Below, piece by piece: positions 17,425-26,715 of a stretch of DNA of 64,000 nt (the stretch's first letter is position 1; each line of letters begins with the position of its first letter). Origin of the DNA: Deltaproteobacteria bacterium (GTDB taxonomy: Bacteria; Desulfobacterota; Desulfuromonadia; Geobacterales; DSM-12255). The stretch is taken from assembly GCA_021849045.1 (NCBI GenBank), contig JAJZTK010000004.1, positions 1 through 64,000 on the forward strand, written 5' to 3'. The notes under the pieces were generated by a model. It saw nothing but the letters and a program-made list of their open reading frames with translations. It did no database searches and was not told where the DNA came from. The position numbers and the translations under genes are program-made.

Positions 17425-17506
17425 TGTCCTATTGGCAAACGGCTCGATACGCACTTCACCCTGCTGCAAATGAAGAAGAGAGTGTGTGTCTGTTGGCGAA
17501 CTCCGG

Positions 17507-18253
17507 TTATGAGGTCCGTTCATTAACGATATCGGTGTGATTGATCATCCGGAGCGAATAGGAGCCGTTCTTTCCCCGTCCGTCCTGACGGGTGATGATA
17601 ACCCCAGGCTCATCGGGTTTGATCCAGCGTCGGCACTTCTTGTTGGCATCCTCGAAATCGATGACCCGGCAATGGAAGATCTTCCCGCCCATGTTGACGT
17701 CCTCGCTCTTGACCCAACTGTATCTCCTCGTCACCACCGACAGGGTTTCAAAGTCCAGCAGGCGCAGTTCCAGGTGGTCCCCTTCCTTTTTCATGGCAAC
17801 TTCCGGGCACTCCATGGTGGTGGAGTCATACTGGTTTCGATCGATGACAACGGTCCGGTTGGCCCCGTTCTCCTGCACCTGCAGATGGAATTTGCCGTTG
17901 ACGAGCTTCCCCTCGACGCGTCGCTTCGATTCGTTCTCCCGTTCCGTTCTCAGGTACGAAAAGGTTCCCCCTTCGCCTACCAGCGCTTCTTCGCGGTTTT
18001 CCATGCTGTAGGAGTAGACAACGAAATTTGCCTTAATGGAGCAGGTCGACACATACTTCAGAACTTTTTCGCCGTTGCCCGGGTGGTGGGAGATTGACGA
18101 GACCAGTTCGCCGACCCGTATTCCGCGGGAATAGATCTTATATCTGCTTTCTTTTGTCCCTTGGGTGGTGAGGGCCGACGAGGCGCCGAACAGCACGATC
18201 GCCAGCGCTACCGTTATGCCTTGCAGCGATTTCACCAATGTCCTTCTACGCAT
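17507..18253 (-). CDS. Exported DUF6134/DUF3108-like protein
   Basis: The start is the ATG at 18253, with AAGGAG 11 bases upstream; an upstream ATG at 18310 lacks a site and lies within the Pho box of the divergent gene. The 248-aa product has a signal peptide or anchor (ITVALAIVLFGASSALT) and then a beta-rich domain (YKIYSRGIRVGELVSSIS; YSWVKSEDVNMGGKIFHCRVI). The fold resembles periplasmic lipid-binding-type proteins of the DUF3108/DUF6134 group, but I cannot assign a role. First gene of the operon continuing to 14379. Confidence 0.55.
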   Translation of the reverse strand: MRRRTLVKSLQGITVALAIVLFGASSALTTQGTKESRYKIYSRGIRVGELVSSISHHPGNGEKVLKYVSTCSIKANFVVYSYSMENREEALVGEGGTFSYLRTERENESKRRVEGKLVNGKFHLQVQENGANRTVVIDRNQYDSTTMECPEVAMKKEGDHLELRLLDFETLSVVTRRYSWVKSEDVNMGGKIFHCRVIDFEDANKKCRRWIKPDEPGVIITRQDGRGKNGSYSLRMINHTDIVNERTS

Positions 18254-18290
18254 CAAGTCCCGTACTCCTTGTTGAGGCTGGTTTGCACAT

Positions 18291-18335
18291 ATTTCACCCC
18301 GTTGTCGCATGCCTGTAACGGCTGCAGGGTAGAGT
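18291..18335 (+). promoter_or_regulatory. Pho box and -10 for the DUF2062 gene
   Basis: Plus-strand units ATTTCAC (18291-18297), TTGTCGC (18302-18308) and CTGTAAC (18313-18319) at 11-bp period, then 10 bp, then TAGAGT (18330-18335). The -10 covers the GTG at 18334, which excludes that codon as translation start. Confidence 0.6.
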
Positions 18336-18375
18336 GGCCGTACTCAAATGTCATCATCGACACACCGGATCCGTC

Positions 18376-18840
18376 ATGCGAATCTATGCAAAAATCCGCA
18401 ATGCCCTGCTGATGCTGTTGAGCAGCGGGCTTACCCCTCACAAGCTGGCGCTCACCGTTGCGTTTGGCGTTACTCTCGGCATTTTACCCGTTCTCTGGGG
18501 GACAACGCTCCTGTGTGTCTTTGTTGCCTTCATATTCCGGCTCAATCAGGCATGCATCCAGATCGTCAATTACCTGTCGTATCCCTTGCAGCTTCTGTTG
18601 CTCGTTCCATTCTACCGTCTGGGTGCACGGCTCTTTCCCCCGGCAACCGTCCACGCCGCGGCGGGAGGAGGGGGCGGGATGTCGCAGTACCTCTATCAGC
18701 TGGGGGGAGCGACGGTCAGGGCGGTGGCCGGCTGGTTGGTAATCGCACCGGGACTCGCGCTGCTGCTCTACGTTGTCCTGTTGCCGCTCCTCAGGTGGCG
18801 GCTGCGGCAGGAGCAGGCGCAAGAGGGCTGCACGGACTAA
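18376..18840 (+). CDS. DUF2062 membrane protein
   Basis: A 154-aa inner-membrane protein with the DUF2062 pattern: basic N-terminus, SGLTPHKLALTVAFGVTLGILPVLWGT, two paired hydrophobic helices, a glycine-rich loop and a last helix pair before a basic tail. The ATG at 18376 is used because the predicted transcript begins near 18342. The family is often found near lipid or glycosyltransferase genes (general knowledge); its biochemical role is unknown. It converges on phoU, overlapping its last codon. The Pho box upstream suggests induction by phosphate limitation. Confidence 0.7.
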   Translation: MRIYAKIRNALLMLLSSGLTPHKLALTVAFGVTLGILPVLWGTTLLCVFVAFIFRLNQACIQIVNYLSYPLQLLLLVPFYRLGARLFPPATVHAAAGGGGGMSQYLYQLGGATVRAVAGWLVIAPGLALLLYVVLLPLLRWRLRQEQAQEGCTD

Positions 18841-19130
18841 ACGACTGTGTGCCGGATATCCTTCCCCTTAACCATGAAAATGACCATCTCCGCGACATTG
18901 GTGGCGTGATCGGCGATCCGTTCCAGGCACTTTTCGTCTATTTCCATCTCCAGCCGGTTGATTTCGTGATCCAGGGCAATGACCCTCTCGGCCAGCGGCG
19001 AGTCCCGTTCCACCAGGGCTTTGAGGGCATCGTAGATCATGAGTTCGACCTTTCCACCCATTTCGAGGAGATTGGCACGAATCTCGTTCAATTCGGTGTC
19101 GAACTGTTTAATCAGGTGCTGCTTTTCCAT
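18837..19130 (-). CDS. phoU: PhoU homologue with large internal deletion
   Basis: Only 97 aa, against about 220 for the family. Residues 1 to about 69 match the PhoU N-terminus (FDTELNEIRANLLEMGGKVE; ALDHEINRLEMEIDEKCLE). The sequence then jumps directly to the usual C-terminus (ERIADHATNVAEMVIFMVKGKDIRH). About 120 residues are missing in frame, including the first metal motif and the helices between; the second ERIAD motif is kept. PhoU normally binds PstB/PhoR and keeps the Pho response off when phosphate is plentiful. This form may be inactive, altered, or the product of a deletion between the two similar halves. It is the last gene of the pst operon. Confidence 0.8.
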   Translation of the reverse strand: MEKQHLIKQFDTELNEIRANLLEMGGKVELMIYDALKALVERDSPLAERVIALDHEINRLEMEIDEKCLERIADHATNVAEMVIFMVKGKDIRHTVV

Positions 19131-19148
19131 GGCATCTCCTGGGATGTT

Positions 19149-19931
19149 CTAGCCGAACCGGCCGGTAATGTAGTCCTCGGTCTGGGCGTTGTCGGGATTG
19201 GTGAAGATCTTGCGCGTTTCATTGAACTCTATCAGCTCACCCATGTAGAGAAAGGCCGTACAGTCCGAGACCCTGGCGGCCTGCTGCATGTTGTGGGTGA
19301 CGATGACCACGGTGAAGAGCTTTTTCAGTTCATGGATCAACTCCTCGATCTTGGCCGTGGCGATGGGGTCCAGGGCCGAACAGGGCTCGTCCATCAGGAT
19401 AACTTCGGGGTTTACGGCAATGGCCCTGGCGATGCAGATCCGCTGGGCCTGGCCGCCGGACAGGCCCAGGGCGGATTCGTGCAGGCGATCCTTCACTTCA
19501 TCCCAGATGGCAGCACCCCGCAAGCTCCTCTCCACGGTCTCATCAAGGGTTCCCTTGTTATTGATGCCGGCTATGCGCAGTCCGAATATGACGTTTTCGT
19601 AGATCGACTTGGGAAAGGGGTTCGATTGCTGAAATACCATGCCGACCCTTCGCCGCAGGTTGATCACGTCCATGGCCGGGGAGTTGATCTCCTCGCCATC
19701 GAGGGTGATGCTGCCGGCCACGCGGACGATATCGATCAGGTCGTTCATCCGGTTGAGGCAGCGCAGCAGGGTCGACTTGCCGCAGCCCGACGGGCCGATG
19801 AACGCCGTTACCTTTTTGCGGGGGATGGCCAGGTTAATGCTGCTCAAGGCCTGGGCCTGGCCATAGAAAAGGTTGAGATCCCGGATGTTCAGGATGGTAC
19901 TGTCGAGCAGGGGTGACTCATTGGATGCCAT
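19149..19931 (-). CDS. pstB: Phosphate ABC transporter ATP-binding protein PstB
   Basis: A 260-aa ABC ATPase with Walker A (GPSGCGKST), the family segment [20 protein letters not shown], signature LSGGQAQR, Walker B ([13 protein letters not shown]) and switch His (IVTHNMQQA). It energises phosphate uptake through PstC-PstA and passes the transport state to PhoU/PhoR. Full length and intact, with ATG start. Seventeen bases separate it from pstA and eighteen from phoU. Confidence 0.97.
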   Translation of the reverse strand: MASNESPLLDSTILNIRDLNLFYGQAQALSSINLAIPRKKVTAFIGPSGCGKSTLLRCLNRMNDLIDIVRVAGSITLDGEEINSPAMDVINLRRRVGMVFQQSNPFPKSIYENVIFGLRIAGINNKGTLDETVERSLRGAAIWDEVKDRLHESALGLSGGQAQRICIARAIAVNPEVILMDEPCSALDPIATAKIEELIHELKKLFTVVIVTHNMQQAARVSDCTAFLYMGELIEFNETRKIFTNPDNAQTEDYITGRFG

Positions 19932-19948
19932 GATGCCGGTTCTCCAGA

Positions 19949-21538
19949 CTAAAAGGTTCTCGTTGTGTAGCGTTTTTTCATGATGGTCCGCAGGTAGATG
20001 GCCGAACTGGAGGCCGCAATGACGATGGCCAGGAGGAGCAGCGTTGTCACGTAGACCATCGGTTTGGCCGCTTCCACGTTCGGGGACTGAAAGCCGACGT
20101 CATAGATGTGGAAGCCGAGGTGCATGAATTTGCGGTCCATGTGGAAGTAGGGAAAACGCATGTCGAGGGGTAGGCTGGGCGCCAGTTTGACCACGCCGAC
20201 CAGCATGAGCGGCGCCACCTCGCCGGCGGCACGGGCCATGGAGAGGATCATGCCGGTCATGATCCCGGGCGTGGCCATGGGAAGGAGCAGGCGGGTCAGG
20301 GTCTGGAACTTGGTGGCCCCCAGGGAGAGCGATCCCTCCCGGATACCCTTGGGTATGGCGGCAAGCGATTCCTCGGTGGCGACGATGATGACCGGAACGG
20401 TCAAGAGTGCGAGGGTAAGGCTCGACCAGAGGATGCCGCCGGTGCCAAAGGTCGGTGTGGGCAGGCGTTCCGGATAGAACAGGCGATCCATGCCGGAGCC
20501 TATGCCGTAGACGAAGAAACCGAGGCCAAAGACCCCGTAAACGATGGAGGGGACGCCGGCCAGATTGTTGACGGCGATACGGACCATTCGGACCAGGAAT
20601 CCCTCTTGGGCGTATTCCCTGAGATACACCGCAGCGATGACGCCAAAGGGGAGGGAAAAGAGGGTCATCAGGAGGACCATCATAACCGTACCGAAGATGG
20701 CGGGGAACAGCCCCCCCTCGGTATTGGACTCGCGCGGTTCGTCGAAAAGGAGTTCGCGCAGCCGTTCCAGGTAATACATGGTCTTGGCCCAGACCGTCAT
20801 ACTGTTGGGGCGGTATATTCGGACAATATCGGCAATAGGAATTTCTTTTCCCGTCCCGGAGGCGTCGGCAACTGTGACGGTGGCACGCCGCAGTTCGGTC
20901 GCTTCTCCGTTTTGCTGCTCCGCAAGCCCATCGATCCTGGCAAGTGTCCCGTCCAGTCGACCTTTCAATGCTGCTATCGTAGCTGTGTTGCCCTGCCTGT
21001 CGTCATGTGAGAGCCTGGTCATCTGTTGACGAATTCGTTCTGCCTGATAAGTAAGGTCAGACACCTGCTTATCGAGTGAACTGGCAGTTTTAGATTTTCC
21101 GGCAACCTGTTCCCAGGCTGCGTCGAGACGCTGTGCCGGATCGCCGCCGGCTGCGGCCTGTTCTCCATCAACGGAGACGGTTTTGGTAAAACCGTAGAAG
21201 TTGCCGTGCTCCTTTCGTTCAAGGACGATCAGGTCACTCGGGTAGCTGAGGCTGGTGATCTCGGCGCGGTCGACCCAGCGAAAATCCTGGCCGTACAGAT
21301 CGCGGTTTCCGACCTTGAACTGGAGTCGCGGCGGTTGTCCCATCTCCCTGGCTGTTATCTCCCCGGCAATAACCGTCCCGTCCTTCAGCACTGCCCTGGC
21401 CACGCCGGCCGGCCAGAAAAAGCCCATGCCGTTGACCAGCACCACTATCACCAGTGTCAGCGTGAGGAGCAGGGTTATGCCAAGGGCCGCTGCCGTGGCA
21501 ATAACCTGGGGCTCGCCTCTCAGCCAAAAGTGTTTCAT
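19949..21538 (-). CDS. pstA: Phosphate ABC transporter permease PstA, extended form
   Basis: A 529-aa permease. The last 280 residues are the normal PstA transmembrane domain with the EAA-type loop ([20 protein letters not shown]). The first 240 form one membrane helix followed by a periplasmic region that holds a beta domain ([16 protein letters not shown]) and a coiled coil (about 150-215). Extended PstA/PstC pairs are known from other proteobacteria such as pseudomonads. The extra domain probably docks with the similar extension of PstC or with PstS. Ten bases downstream of pstC. Confidence 0.9.
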   Translation of the reverse strand: MKHFWLRGEPQVIATAAALGITLLLTLTLVIVVLVNGMGFFWPAGVARAVLKDGTVIAGEITAREMGQPPRLQFKVGNRDLYGQDFRWVDRAEITSLSYPSDLIVLERKEHGNFYGFTKTVSVDGEQAAAGGDPAQRLDAAWEQVAGKSKTASSLDKQVSDLTYQAERIRQQMTRLSHDDRQGNTATIAALKGRLDGTLARIDGLAEQQNGEATELRRATVTVADASGTGKEIPIADIVRIYRPNSMTVWAKTMYYLERLRELLFDEPRESNTEGGLFPAIFGTVMMVLLMTLFSLPFGVIAAVYLREYAQEGFLVRMVRIAVNNLAGVPSIVYGVFGLGFFVYGIGSGMDRLFYPERLPTPTFGTGGILWSSLTLALLTVPVIIVATEESLAAIPKGIREGSLSLGATKFQTLTRLLLPMATPGIMTGMILSMARAAGEVAPLMLVGVVKLAPSLPLDMRFPYFHMDRKFMHLGFHIYDVGFQSPNVEAAKPMVYVTTLLLLAIVIAASSSAIYLRTIMKKRYTTRTF

Positions 21539-21548
21539 CGTGTATCCT

Positions 21549-23780
21549 TTAAAACCTTCCGTATTTCCTGCGGAAGTCCTGTCGGACCACTTCCGCTACC
21601 GTATTGACGATAAAGGTGAAGATGAAGAGGAGCACCGCCGACAGGAACAATACCCGATAGAGGGTTCCCGCGACCGGTGCTTCGGGAATCTCAACCGCTA
21701 TGTTGGCCGAAAGCGACCGGAATCCGTTGAAGATGCTCCAGTTCATGATCGGGGTGTTGCCGGTTGCCATGAGAATGATCATTGTTTCGCCAACGGCCCT
21801 GCCAAAGCCGATCATGATGGCTGAGAAGATACCCGGTACCGCCGATGGCAGGACCACCCGCCAGGCTGTCTGCCAGCGGCTCGCCCCCAGGGCGAGGGAG
21901 GCGGCGGAAAGACTTTTGGGCACGTTGGAGAGCGCATCTTCGGCAATGGTAAAGATAATCGGGATGATCGCAAAGCCAAGTGCCAGCGATATGATGATCG
22001 AGTTGCGTTGGTCGGCACGTATCCCCAGCTGATTGTACAGCCAGAGCTTGAAGTCGCCGTTGAAGAGCGCTGCCTCCAGCATGCCGCCCAGGTAATACGA
22101 GACCGCCCCGCCCAGCAGTATCGCCGGGATCAGGAAGAGAAATTCGTGGCCCCTGGTGGTCCGATCCACCGGCGAAGCGGGCCTGATCCGCTGCCAGAAG
22201 AGAATGACGATGAAGATGGCGGCCGGAATCAGCCCGATACTCAGGAAAAAGGCGACAATGGTCTTATCCAGCAAAGGCGCCAGCCAGAGTCCGGCAAGAA
22301 AGCCGATTACCACCGACGGAATGGCAGCCATGATCTCCACGGCCGGTTTGACGATGGCCTTGATCCGCTGGTTGAGGAACTGGCTCGTGTAGATCGCGCC
22401 CAACAGCGCCAGCGGTACCGCGAAGATCATGGCGTAAAAGGTTCCCTTGAGGGTACCGAAGATCAGCGGGGTCAGGGAAAGCTTGGGTTCAAAGTCGTCG
22501 TTGGCGGCGGAGGACTGCCAGACAAAGGCGGGCTCATTGTAGCTCTCGTACCAGACCTTGCCGAAAAGTGTACCGAAACTCACCTCGGGGTGGGGGATCT
22601 GAAGCTGCCAGACCGTCACCGCATTAGCGGCATCGATTCCCAGGAGCCCGGTTCCCTTGGCTGATAGCCCGACCTGCACCAAGGGGCTGGAGTGTTGCAG
22701 GGTGAGAAGATGCCGTTCCGAGGTCATATGATCGACGTACAGGGTTCCCCGTTCATCCAGGGAAAGGAGGGTCTTGTCACGCTGCGAAGGGATGATGTCG
22801 ATCACCTTCCCTTGGTGAGTGGACAACTGGTGGATCAGCTTCAGCCGCTTTTCGGAGAGTCCCTGTTCGGCCACCGGAAACCAGGTGGCAAAGCCACCTG
22901 CGGCATCCCCCACGGCAACGGAGATGTCGCCGAGGACCAGTCCCAGTGCCGTAATCGCCCGGCCGTCCGGAAATATCCGGATGCTGTCGGTCAGCTGCGG
23001 TGCCCCGGCAGCGCCGAGGTCCCAGCGGAGGAGCGAGCCCTGGTCGGTACCTGCGTAGAGGTACTGACCCTTCTGGTCGAGGGCGATGGCACTCACCCGA
23101 CCGGGGATCGGGTCGGTCAGTGGCGACGTGACTCTCTTGGCCGATTCAGTGCCGAAGATATCCTTGGTAATCTCCTGGCGGGTGATGGTGAAACGGCCGT
23201 CAGCCGAGAGATCGACACGGGTTGTCCCCTTTTCGTCATTCGAGCGCACCAGGGTTTTGACCGTCTGCGATGGCTGTTTCACCGGCTGCTCGACGAACGG
23301 TGCCGTAACCTCATGCCTGATGGTGCGTTTTCCCTCTCCGTCAAACCCCGGTGCGAACTTCACCTGGACTTTTGCCAGGGAACCGTCGCTCCAGAGCAGC
23401 GTGTAGCCGAGTTTGCCGGCCTTTTCAATGGAGGCGACCGTCCGCTTCCGCTCTGTGGCCGGCACTGCGGGCACACGGTCGAGGATTGTACCATGCCGCA
23501 AATCGATAAAGGTGAAGGTGCCGGTCCCATCGAGGAGGTAGCCGGTTTCCCGGTAGTCGTCCAGACCTGCGGCGATGATCCTGGTTGCACCCAGTTCACG
23601 GGGAACCGGGAATGAATTGACGACGTGTGCCGATGGCGGATAACAGAGCGGCAATGCCACCTTGACGATGAGGATCAATATGCCGATGACGCTGGCCACG
23701 ACCAGCAGCCCGCCGGTCTTGATGGCATGTCCGGCGATCCGGTCGCGTCGCTTGATCCGTTCGATGAGGTTTTGTTTCAT
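21549..23780 (-). CDS. pstC: Phosphate ABC transporter permease PstC, extended form with periplasmic propeller-like domain
   Basis: A 743-aa permease. After an N-terminal helix (about 22-47) come nearly 390 periplasmic residues with WD40/beta-propeller-like repeats (AIALDQKGQYLYAGTDQGSL; DIIPSQRDKTLLSLDERGTL). The C-terminal 300 residues are the standard PstC channel domain with the EAA-type loop (AASLALGASRWQTAWRVVLP). It moves phosphate inward together with PstA. The propeller-like insertion is a recognised variant and may sense or bind PstS. The frame is intact. Confidence 0.92.
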   Translation of the reverse strand: MKQNLIERIKRRDRIAGHAIKTGGLLVVASVIGILILIVKVALPLCYPPSAHVVNSFPVPRELGATRIIAAGLDDYRETGYLLDGTGTFTFIDLRHGTILDRVPAVPATERKRTVASIEKAGKLGYTLLWSDGSLAKVQVKFAPGFDGEGKRTIRHEVTAPFVEQPVKQPSQTVKTLVRSNDEKGTTRVDLSADGRFTITRQEITKDIFGTESAKRVTSPLTDPIPGRVSAIALDQKGQYLYAGTDQGSLLRWDLGAAGAPQLTDSIRIFPDGRAITALGLVLGDISVAVGDAAGGFATWFPVAEQGLSEKRLKLIHQLSTHQGKVIDIIPSQRDKTLLSLDERGTLYVDHMTSERHLLTLQHSSPLVQVGLSAKGTGLLGIDAANAVTVWQLQIPHPEVSFGTLFGKVWYESYNEPAFVWQSSAANDDFEPKLSLTPLIFGTLKGTFYAMIFAVPLALLGAIYTSQFLNQRIKAIVKPAVEIMAAIPSVVIGFLAGLWLAPLLDKTIVAFFLSIGLIPAAIFIVILFWQRIRPASPVDRTTRGHEFLFLIPAILLGGAVSYYLGGMLEAALFNGDFKLWLYNQLGIRADQRNSIIISLALGFAIIPIIFTIAEDALSNVPKSLSAASLALGASRWQTAWRVVLPSAVPGIFSAIMIGFGRAVGETMIILMATGNTPIMNWSIFNGFRSLSANIAVEIPEAPVAGTLYRVLFLSAVLLFIFTFIVNTVAEVVRQDFRRKYGRF

Positions 23781-23801
23781 TCGATAACCTGGTCAGACAA
23801 G

Positions 23802-23832
23802 AAAACGGCCGGAGCGGGTCCGGCCGTTTTTT
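23802..23832. terminator. Hairpin between pstS and pstC
   Basis: A perfect 9-bp stem, ACGGCCGGA (23805-23813) with TCCGGCCGT (23819-23827) and a 5-base loop. In the direction of pst transcription (minus) it is followed by only four T residues, so it is probably a partial terminator or RNA-stabilising hairpin that leaves pstS mRNA more abundant than pstCAB. On the plus strand it has six T residues. Confidence 0.6.
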
Positions 23833-23859
23833 GAGTACGTCGAGAATGCGTCCTTTTGC

Positions 23860-24828
23860 TTACAGTGCCTTGAGCTGTTGATCGACGACCTTCTTGGGAA
23901 GCGGCAGAAAGCCGTCCTTGACGACGATCTCCTGGCCTTCCTTGGAGAGAATGAACTTGAGAAACTCCGCCTGGACCGGGGGAAGCGGCTTGTTCGGCTC
24001 TTTTACCACGTAAATATAGAGCATCCGACCAAGGGGGTATTTGCCGCTCAGGACGTTTTCATAGTTCGGAGCATAGGCCTCTGCACCGTCCTTCTCGGCA
24101 AGGGCGATCGCCTTCACCCCGGAGGTCCGGTAACCGATCCCGGAGTATCCCATACCGTTCCTGTCCTTGGTCACCCCTTGCACGACCGAGGCGGAGCCGG
24201 GCTGCTCCTTGACGGTATCCTTGTAGTCACCCTTGGCAAGGGTGTGCTCCTTGAAGTAACCATAAGTGCCGGAGGCGGAGTTACGACCATAGAGGCTGAT
24301 CGGCTGCTTGGCGAGCTTGCCGGTAACTCCCAGTTGATCCCAGGTGGTGATGTCAGTCGAATGGCCACGCTTGCGGGTCTTGGAAAAGGCGGCGTCGACC
24401 TTGTCGAGGGAAAGACTTTTGACCGGGTTGTCCTTGTTCACGAACACGGCCAGTGAGTCAAGAGCCACGCCGACTTTGGTCGGCTTGAAGCCGTATTTTT
24501 TTTCGAACTGGTCGATTTCGCTGCTTTTCATCTCGCGGGACATGGGACCGAATTGGGCCGTGCCTGCGATAAGGGCCGGCGGCGCCGTGCTGGATCCCTT
24601 ACCTTCAATCTGGAGGTTCACGTTGGGGTATTTTTTGTGGAACCCCTCGGCCCACATGGTCATCAGGTTGTTGAGGGTGTCGGAACCGATGCTGTTCAGG
24701 TTGCCTGAGACACCGGCAGTCGATTTGTACTTGGGCAGCTTGGCATCAACCTTGAGCGCTTCCGCTGCAGCAAGGCTGACGGTAGCCAGTAGGCACGTCG
24801 CCACAATCGAGCTGATTTTCTTGATCAT
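23860..24828 (-). CDS. pstS: Phosphate-binding protein PstS
   Basis: A 322-aa periplasmic binding protein with signal peptide (ISSIVATCLLATVSLAAAEA). The start is the ATG at 24828 with AAAGGA and an earlier GGAG upstream; an in-frame ATG at 24867 lies at the transcription start. Phosphate-binding segments are visible: GSDTLNNLM, GKGSSTAPPALIAGTAQFGPMSR and RNSASGTYGYFKEH. It delivers phosphate to PstC-PstA. A four-unit Pho box lies just upstream, separate from that of phoB, so it has its own promoter. Confidence 0.95.
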   Translation of the reverse strand: MIKKISSIVATCLLATVSLAAAEALKVDAKLPKYKSTAGVSGNLNSIGSDTLNNLMTMWAEGFHKKYPNVNLQIEGKGSSTAPPALIAGTAQFGPMSREMKSSEIDQFEKKYGFKPTKVGVALDSLAVFVNKDNPVKSLSLDKVDAAFSKTRKRGHSTDITTWDQLGVTGKLAKQPISLYGRNSASGTYGYFKEHTLAKGDYKDTVKEQPGSASVVQGVTKDRNGMGYSGIGYRTSGVKAIALAEKDGAEAYAPNYENVLSGKYPLGRMLYIYVVKEPNKPLPPVQAEFLKFILSKEGQEIVVKDGFLPLPKKVVDQQLKAL

Positions 24829-24875
24829 TCCTTTGATCTCCCATTGGTTTAAGTTACCCGAGTTCACTCGGACGC

Positions 24876-24931
24876 ACTATAGCGAATAAGTGCTACAAAT
24901 CCGTTACGACTGCGTAGTGGTTCTGTTAAAG
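24876..24931 (-). promoter_or_regulatory. Pho box and -10 for pstS
   Basis: On the minus strand the units are CTTTAAC (24925-24931), CCACTAC (24914-24920, degenerate), TCGTAAC (24903-24909) and TTGTAGC (24892-24898), at 11-bp period. Ten bases separate the last from TATAGT (24876-24881). This arrangement, Pho box in place of -35 and 10 bp from the -10, matches the enterobacterial model. Confidence 0.75.
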
Positions 24932-24933
24932 GT

Positions 24934-26715
24934 TCAGGAACTGACTGCCTTTTTGAGGGAAAAGGTAAAGGTAGTCCCCTGGATCGGGTTGTTGGCGACA
25001 CGGACGGTGCCACCGTGCAGTTGTACGATATGCTTGACAATGGACAGACCGAGGCCGGTCCCCCCCTCGTCCCTGCTTCTGCTGGCATCTACCCGGTAAA
25101 AACGTTCAAAGATCCGGGAGATACTCTCGGGAGGGATACCCGGGCCGGTGTCAGAAACCGACACGTTCAGTTGACCCTCCTCCTCGGCAACGGTTATGGA
25201 GACGCTGCCTTCGGCAGGGGTGTATTTAATGGCATTATCCAGGAGATTGACCAGTACCTGTTCCAACCGGCCCTGGTCTGCCAGAACCTGCGGGAGCTCA
25301 CCGGTCGGTGGGATGACGGTGATCTGTTTGGCCGCTGCCTTGGCTTCCAGCAGGGAGCAGGAGCGGCGGATGGTACCTTCAAGGGAAATCTTCTGCAGCT
25401 GCAGGGAAAAGGTTGCCGACTCCAGTTCGGAGAGGCTCAGCAGGTCACCGATCAGGCTGGCCAGTCGCTCGGCATGGTTCTGGATAATCTCGACGAACCG
25501 GATGGCACGCGTGGGGTCCTGGGAGATCACCCCATCCAGGAGCGTCTCGGCGTACCCCTTGATGACCGTAACCGGGGTGCGCAGTTCGTGGGAAACATTG
25601 GCGACAAAATCCTTGCGTACTTTTTCCAACCGCTTCATGTCGCTGATATCGTGGAAGACCGCCACCACCCCCCGTAACTCCTCACCGGTTTGAAGCGGTA
25701 CCCAATGCGTGCGGATCGTCGTCTCCACCGGCATCTGGATGGTTATTTCCTCCTGCAGTTCGTTTCTGGTCCGGGTTACCAGCTTGTAGGAGTCATTGAG
25801 TGTCGGGTGGCGGGAGATGTCGATCAGCGGTCTGCCGACAATGGTGTCGTGCACCCCGAACAGTCCGCAGAAGGCGGGGTTCACGAGGGAAATGGCACCC
25901 TTGCCATCCGTAACCATCAGTCCTTCCCCCATGCCGCGCAGGATGGCATCCAGACGGTCCTTTTCCGACGAGAGCCTGCTGAGCTCGTTTTCCAGTCGCC
26001 CGGCCATTTCGTTCATAACCCTGGCCAGGTCGCCAAGTTCATCGCGCCATTCCACGGGCAAGCGACGGTGAAAGTTGCCACGGCCGATCTCGGCGGCAAT
26101 GGCTGCCACCTGTCGCAATGGCCGGGAAGTGAGTTGAGAAAGGAGTGTGCTGAAGACAACGGCCAGGGCCAGCGCTACCAGCAGGCTGATCCCCATGGTC
26201 GTTTCCATGCCATCAGTAGCTTTTTTAACCACCACCGTCAGGGGGAGCGCCAGGCGCACAATAGCTCCCTGTGTCGCACCAACAGTCAGTGGGACTGCTG
26301 CGTAGAGCATGTCGGTCCTGAGGGTTGCCGAGTAGCGGGTGGCACTGCCGGTGCCCGATCGCCGGGCCTCCAGCACCTCCGGTCGGGTAGCGTGGTTATC
26401 CAGGGCTGTCAGACCCTGCTCGGGTACCTCCGAGTCGCCGACCACCCTGCCATCCGGAGCAATTATGGTCACCCGGGCATTCACTGTTCGACCAATCAGT
26501 GTTGCCACACGCGGCGCGTCGCGGTGCAGGTCGGCAATCTCTCGGCCGGCCACGACTGACGCCAGTCTGACTTGGTTGACCAGGTTGTCCCGCTGGGTGG
26601 CAATGATTGAGGTGGGAAGGGCGTGGTGGAGATACCCATAGAGTGTCCCGGCCATAACTGCCAGCAGCAGGAGGTAAGTGGCCAGCAGTTTGGCGCGGAT
26701 CGAGAATATCATCAT
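24934..26715 (-). CDS. phoR: Phosphate regulon sensor histidine kinase PhoR
   Basis: About 593 aa from the ATG at 26715, which overlaps the phoB stop (ATGA); the next codon is also ATG and lies better from the GGAGG. Order: first helix (about 8-28), periplasmic domain, second helix (about 165-190), HAMP, PAS, HisKA with FVANVSHELRTPVTVIKG, and HATPase with NLLDNAIKYTP and GTGLGLSIVK. It phosphorylates PhoB when phosphate is scarce. The large periplasmic domain differs from the short loop of E. coli PhoR. Confidence 0.92.
   Translation of the reverse strand: MMIFSIRAKLLATYLLLLAVMAGTLYGYLHHALPTSIIATQRDNLVNQVRLASVVAGREIADLHRDAPRVATLIGRTVNARVTIIAPDGRVVGDSEVPEQGLTALDNHATRPEVLEARRSGTGSATRYSATLRTDMLYAAVPLTVGATQGAIVRLALPLTVVVKKATDGMETTMGISLLVALALAVVFSTLLSQLTSRPLRQVAAIAAEIGRGNFHRRLPVEWRDELGDLARVMNEMAGRLENELSRLSSEKDRLDAILRGMGEGLMVTDGKGAISLVNPAFCGLFGVHDTIVGRPLIDISRHPTLNDSYKLVTRTRNELQEEITIQMPVETTIRTHWVPLQTGEELRGVVAVFHDISDMKRLEKVRKDFVANVSHELRTPVTVIKGYAETLLDGVISQDPTRAIRFVEIIQNHAERLASLIGDLLSLSELESATFSLQLQKISLEGTIRRSCSLLEAKAAAKQITVIPPTGELPQVLADQGRLEQVLVNLLDNAIKYTPAEGSVSITVAEEEGQLNVSVSDTGPGIPPESISRIFERFYRVDASRSRDEGGTGLGLSIVKHIVQLHGGTVRVANNPIQGTTFTFSLKKAVSS

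Noticed and set aside
18348-19916. 522-codon plus-strand frame opposite pstB and phoU
   Set aside because: Antisense shadow; the minus-strand frames are clear PstB and PhoU.
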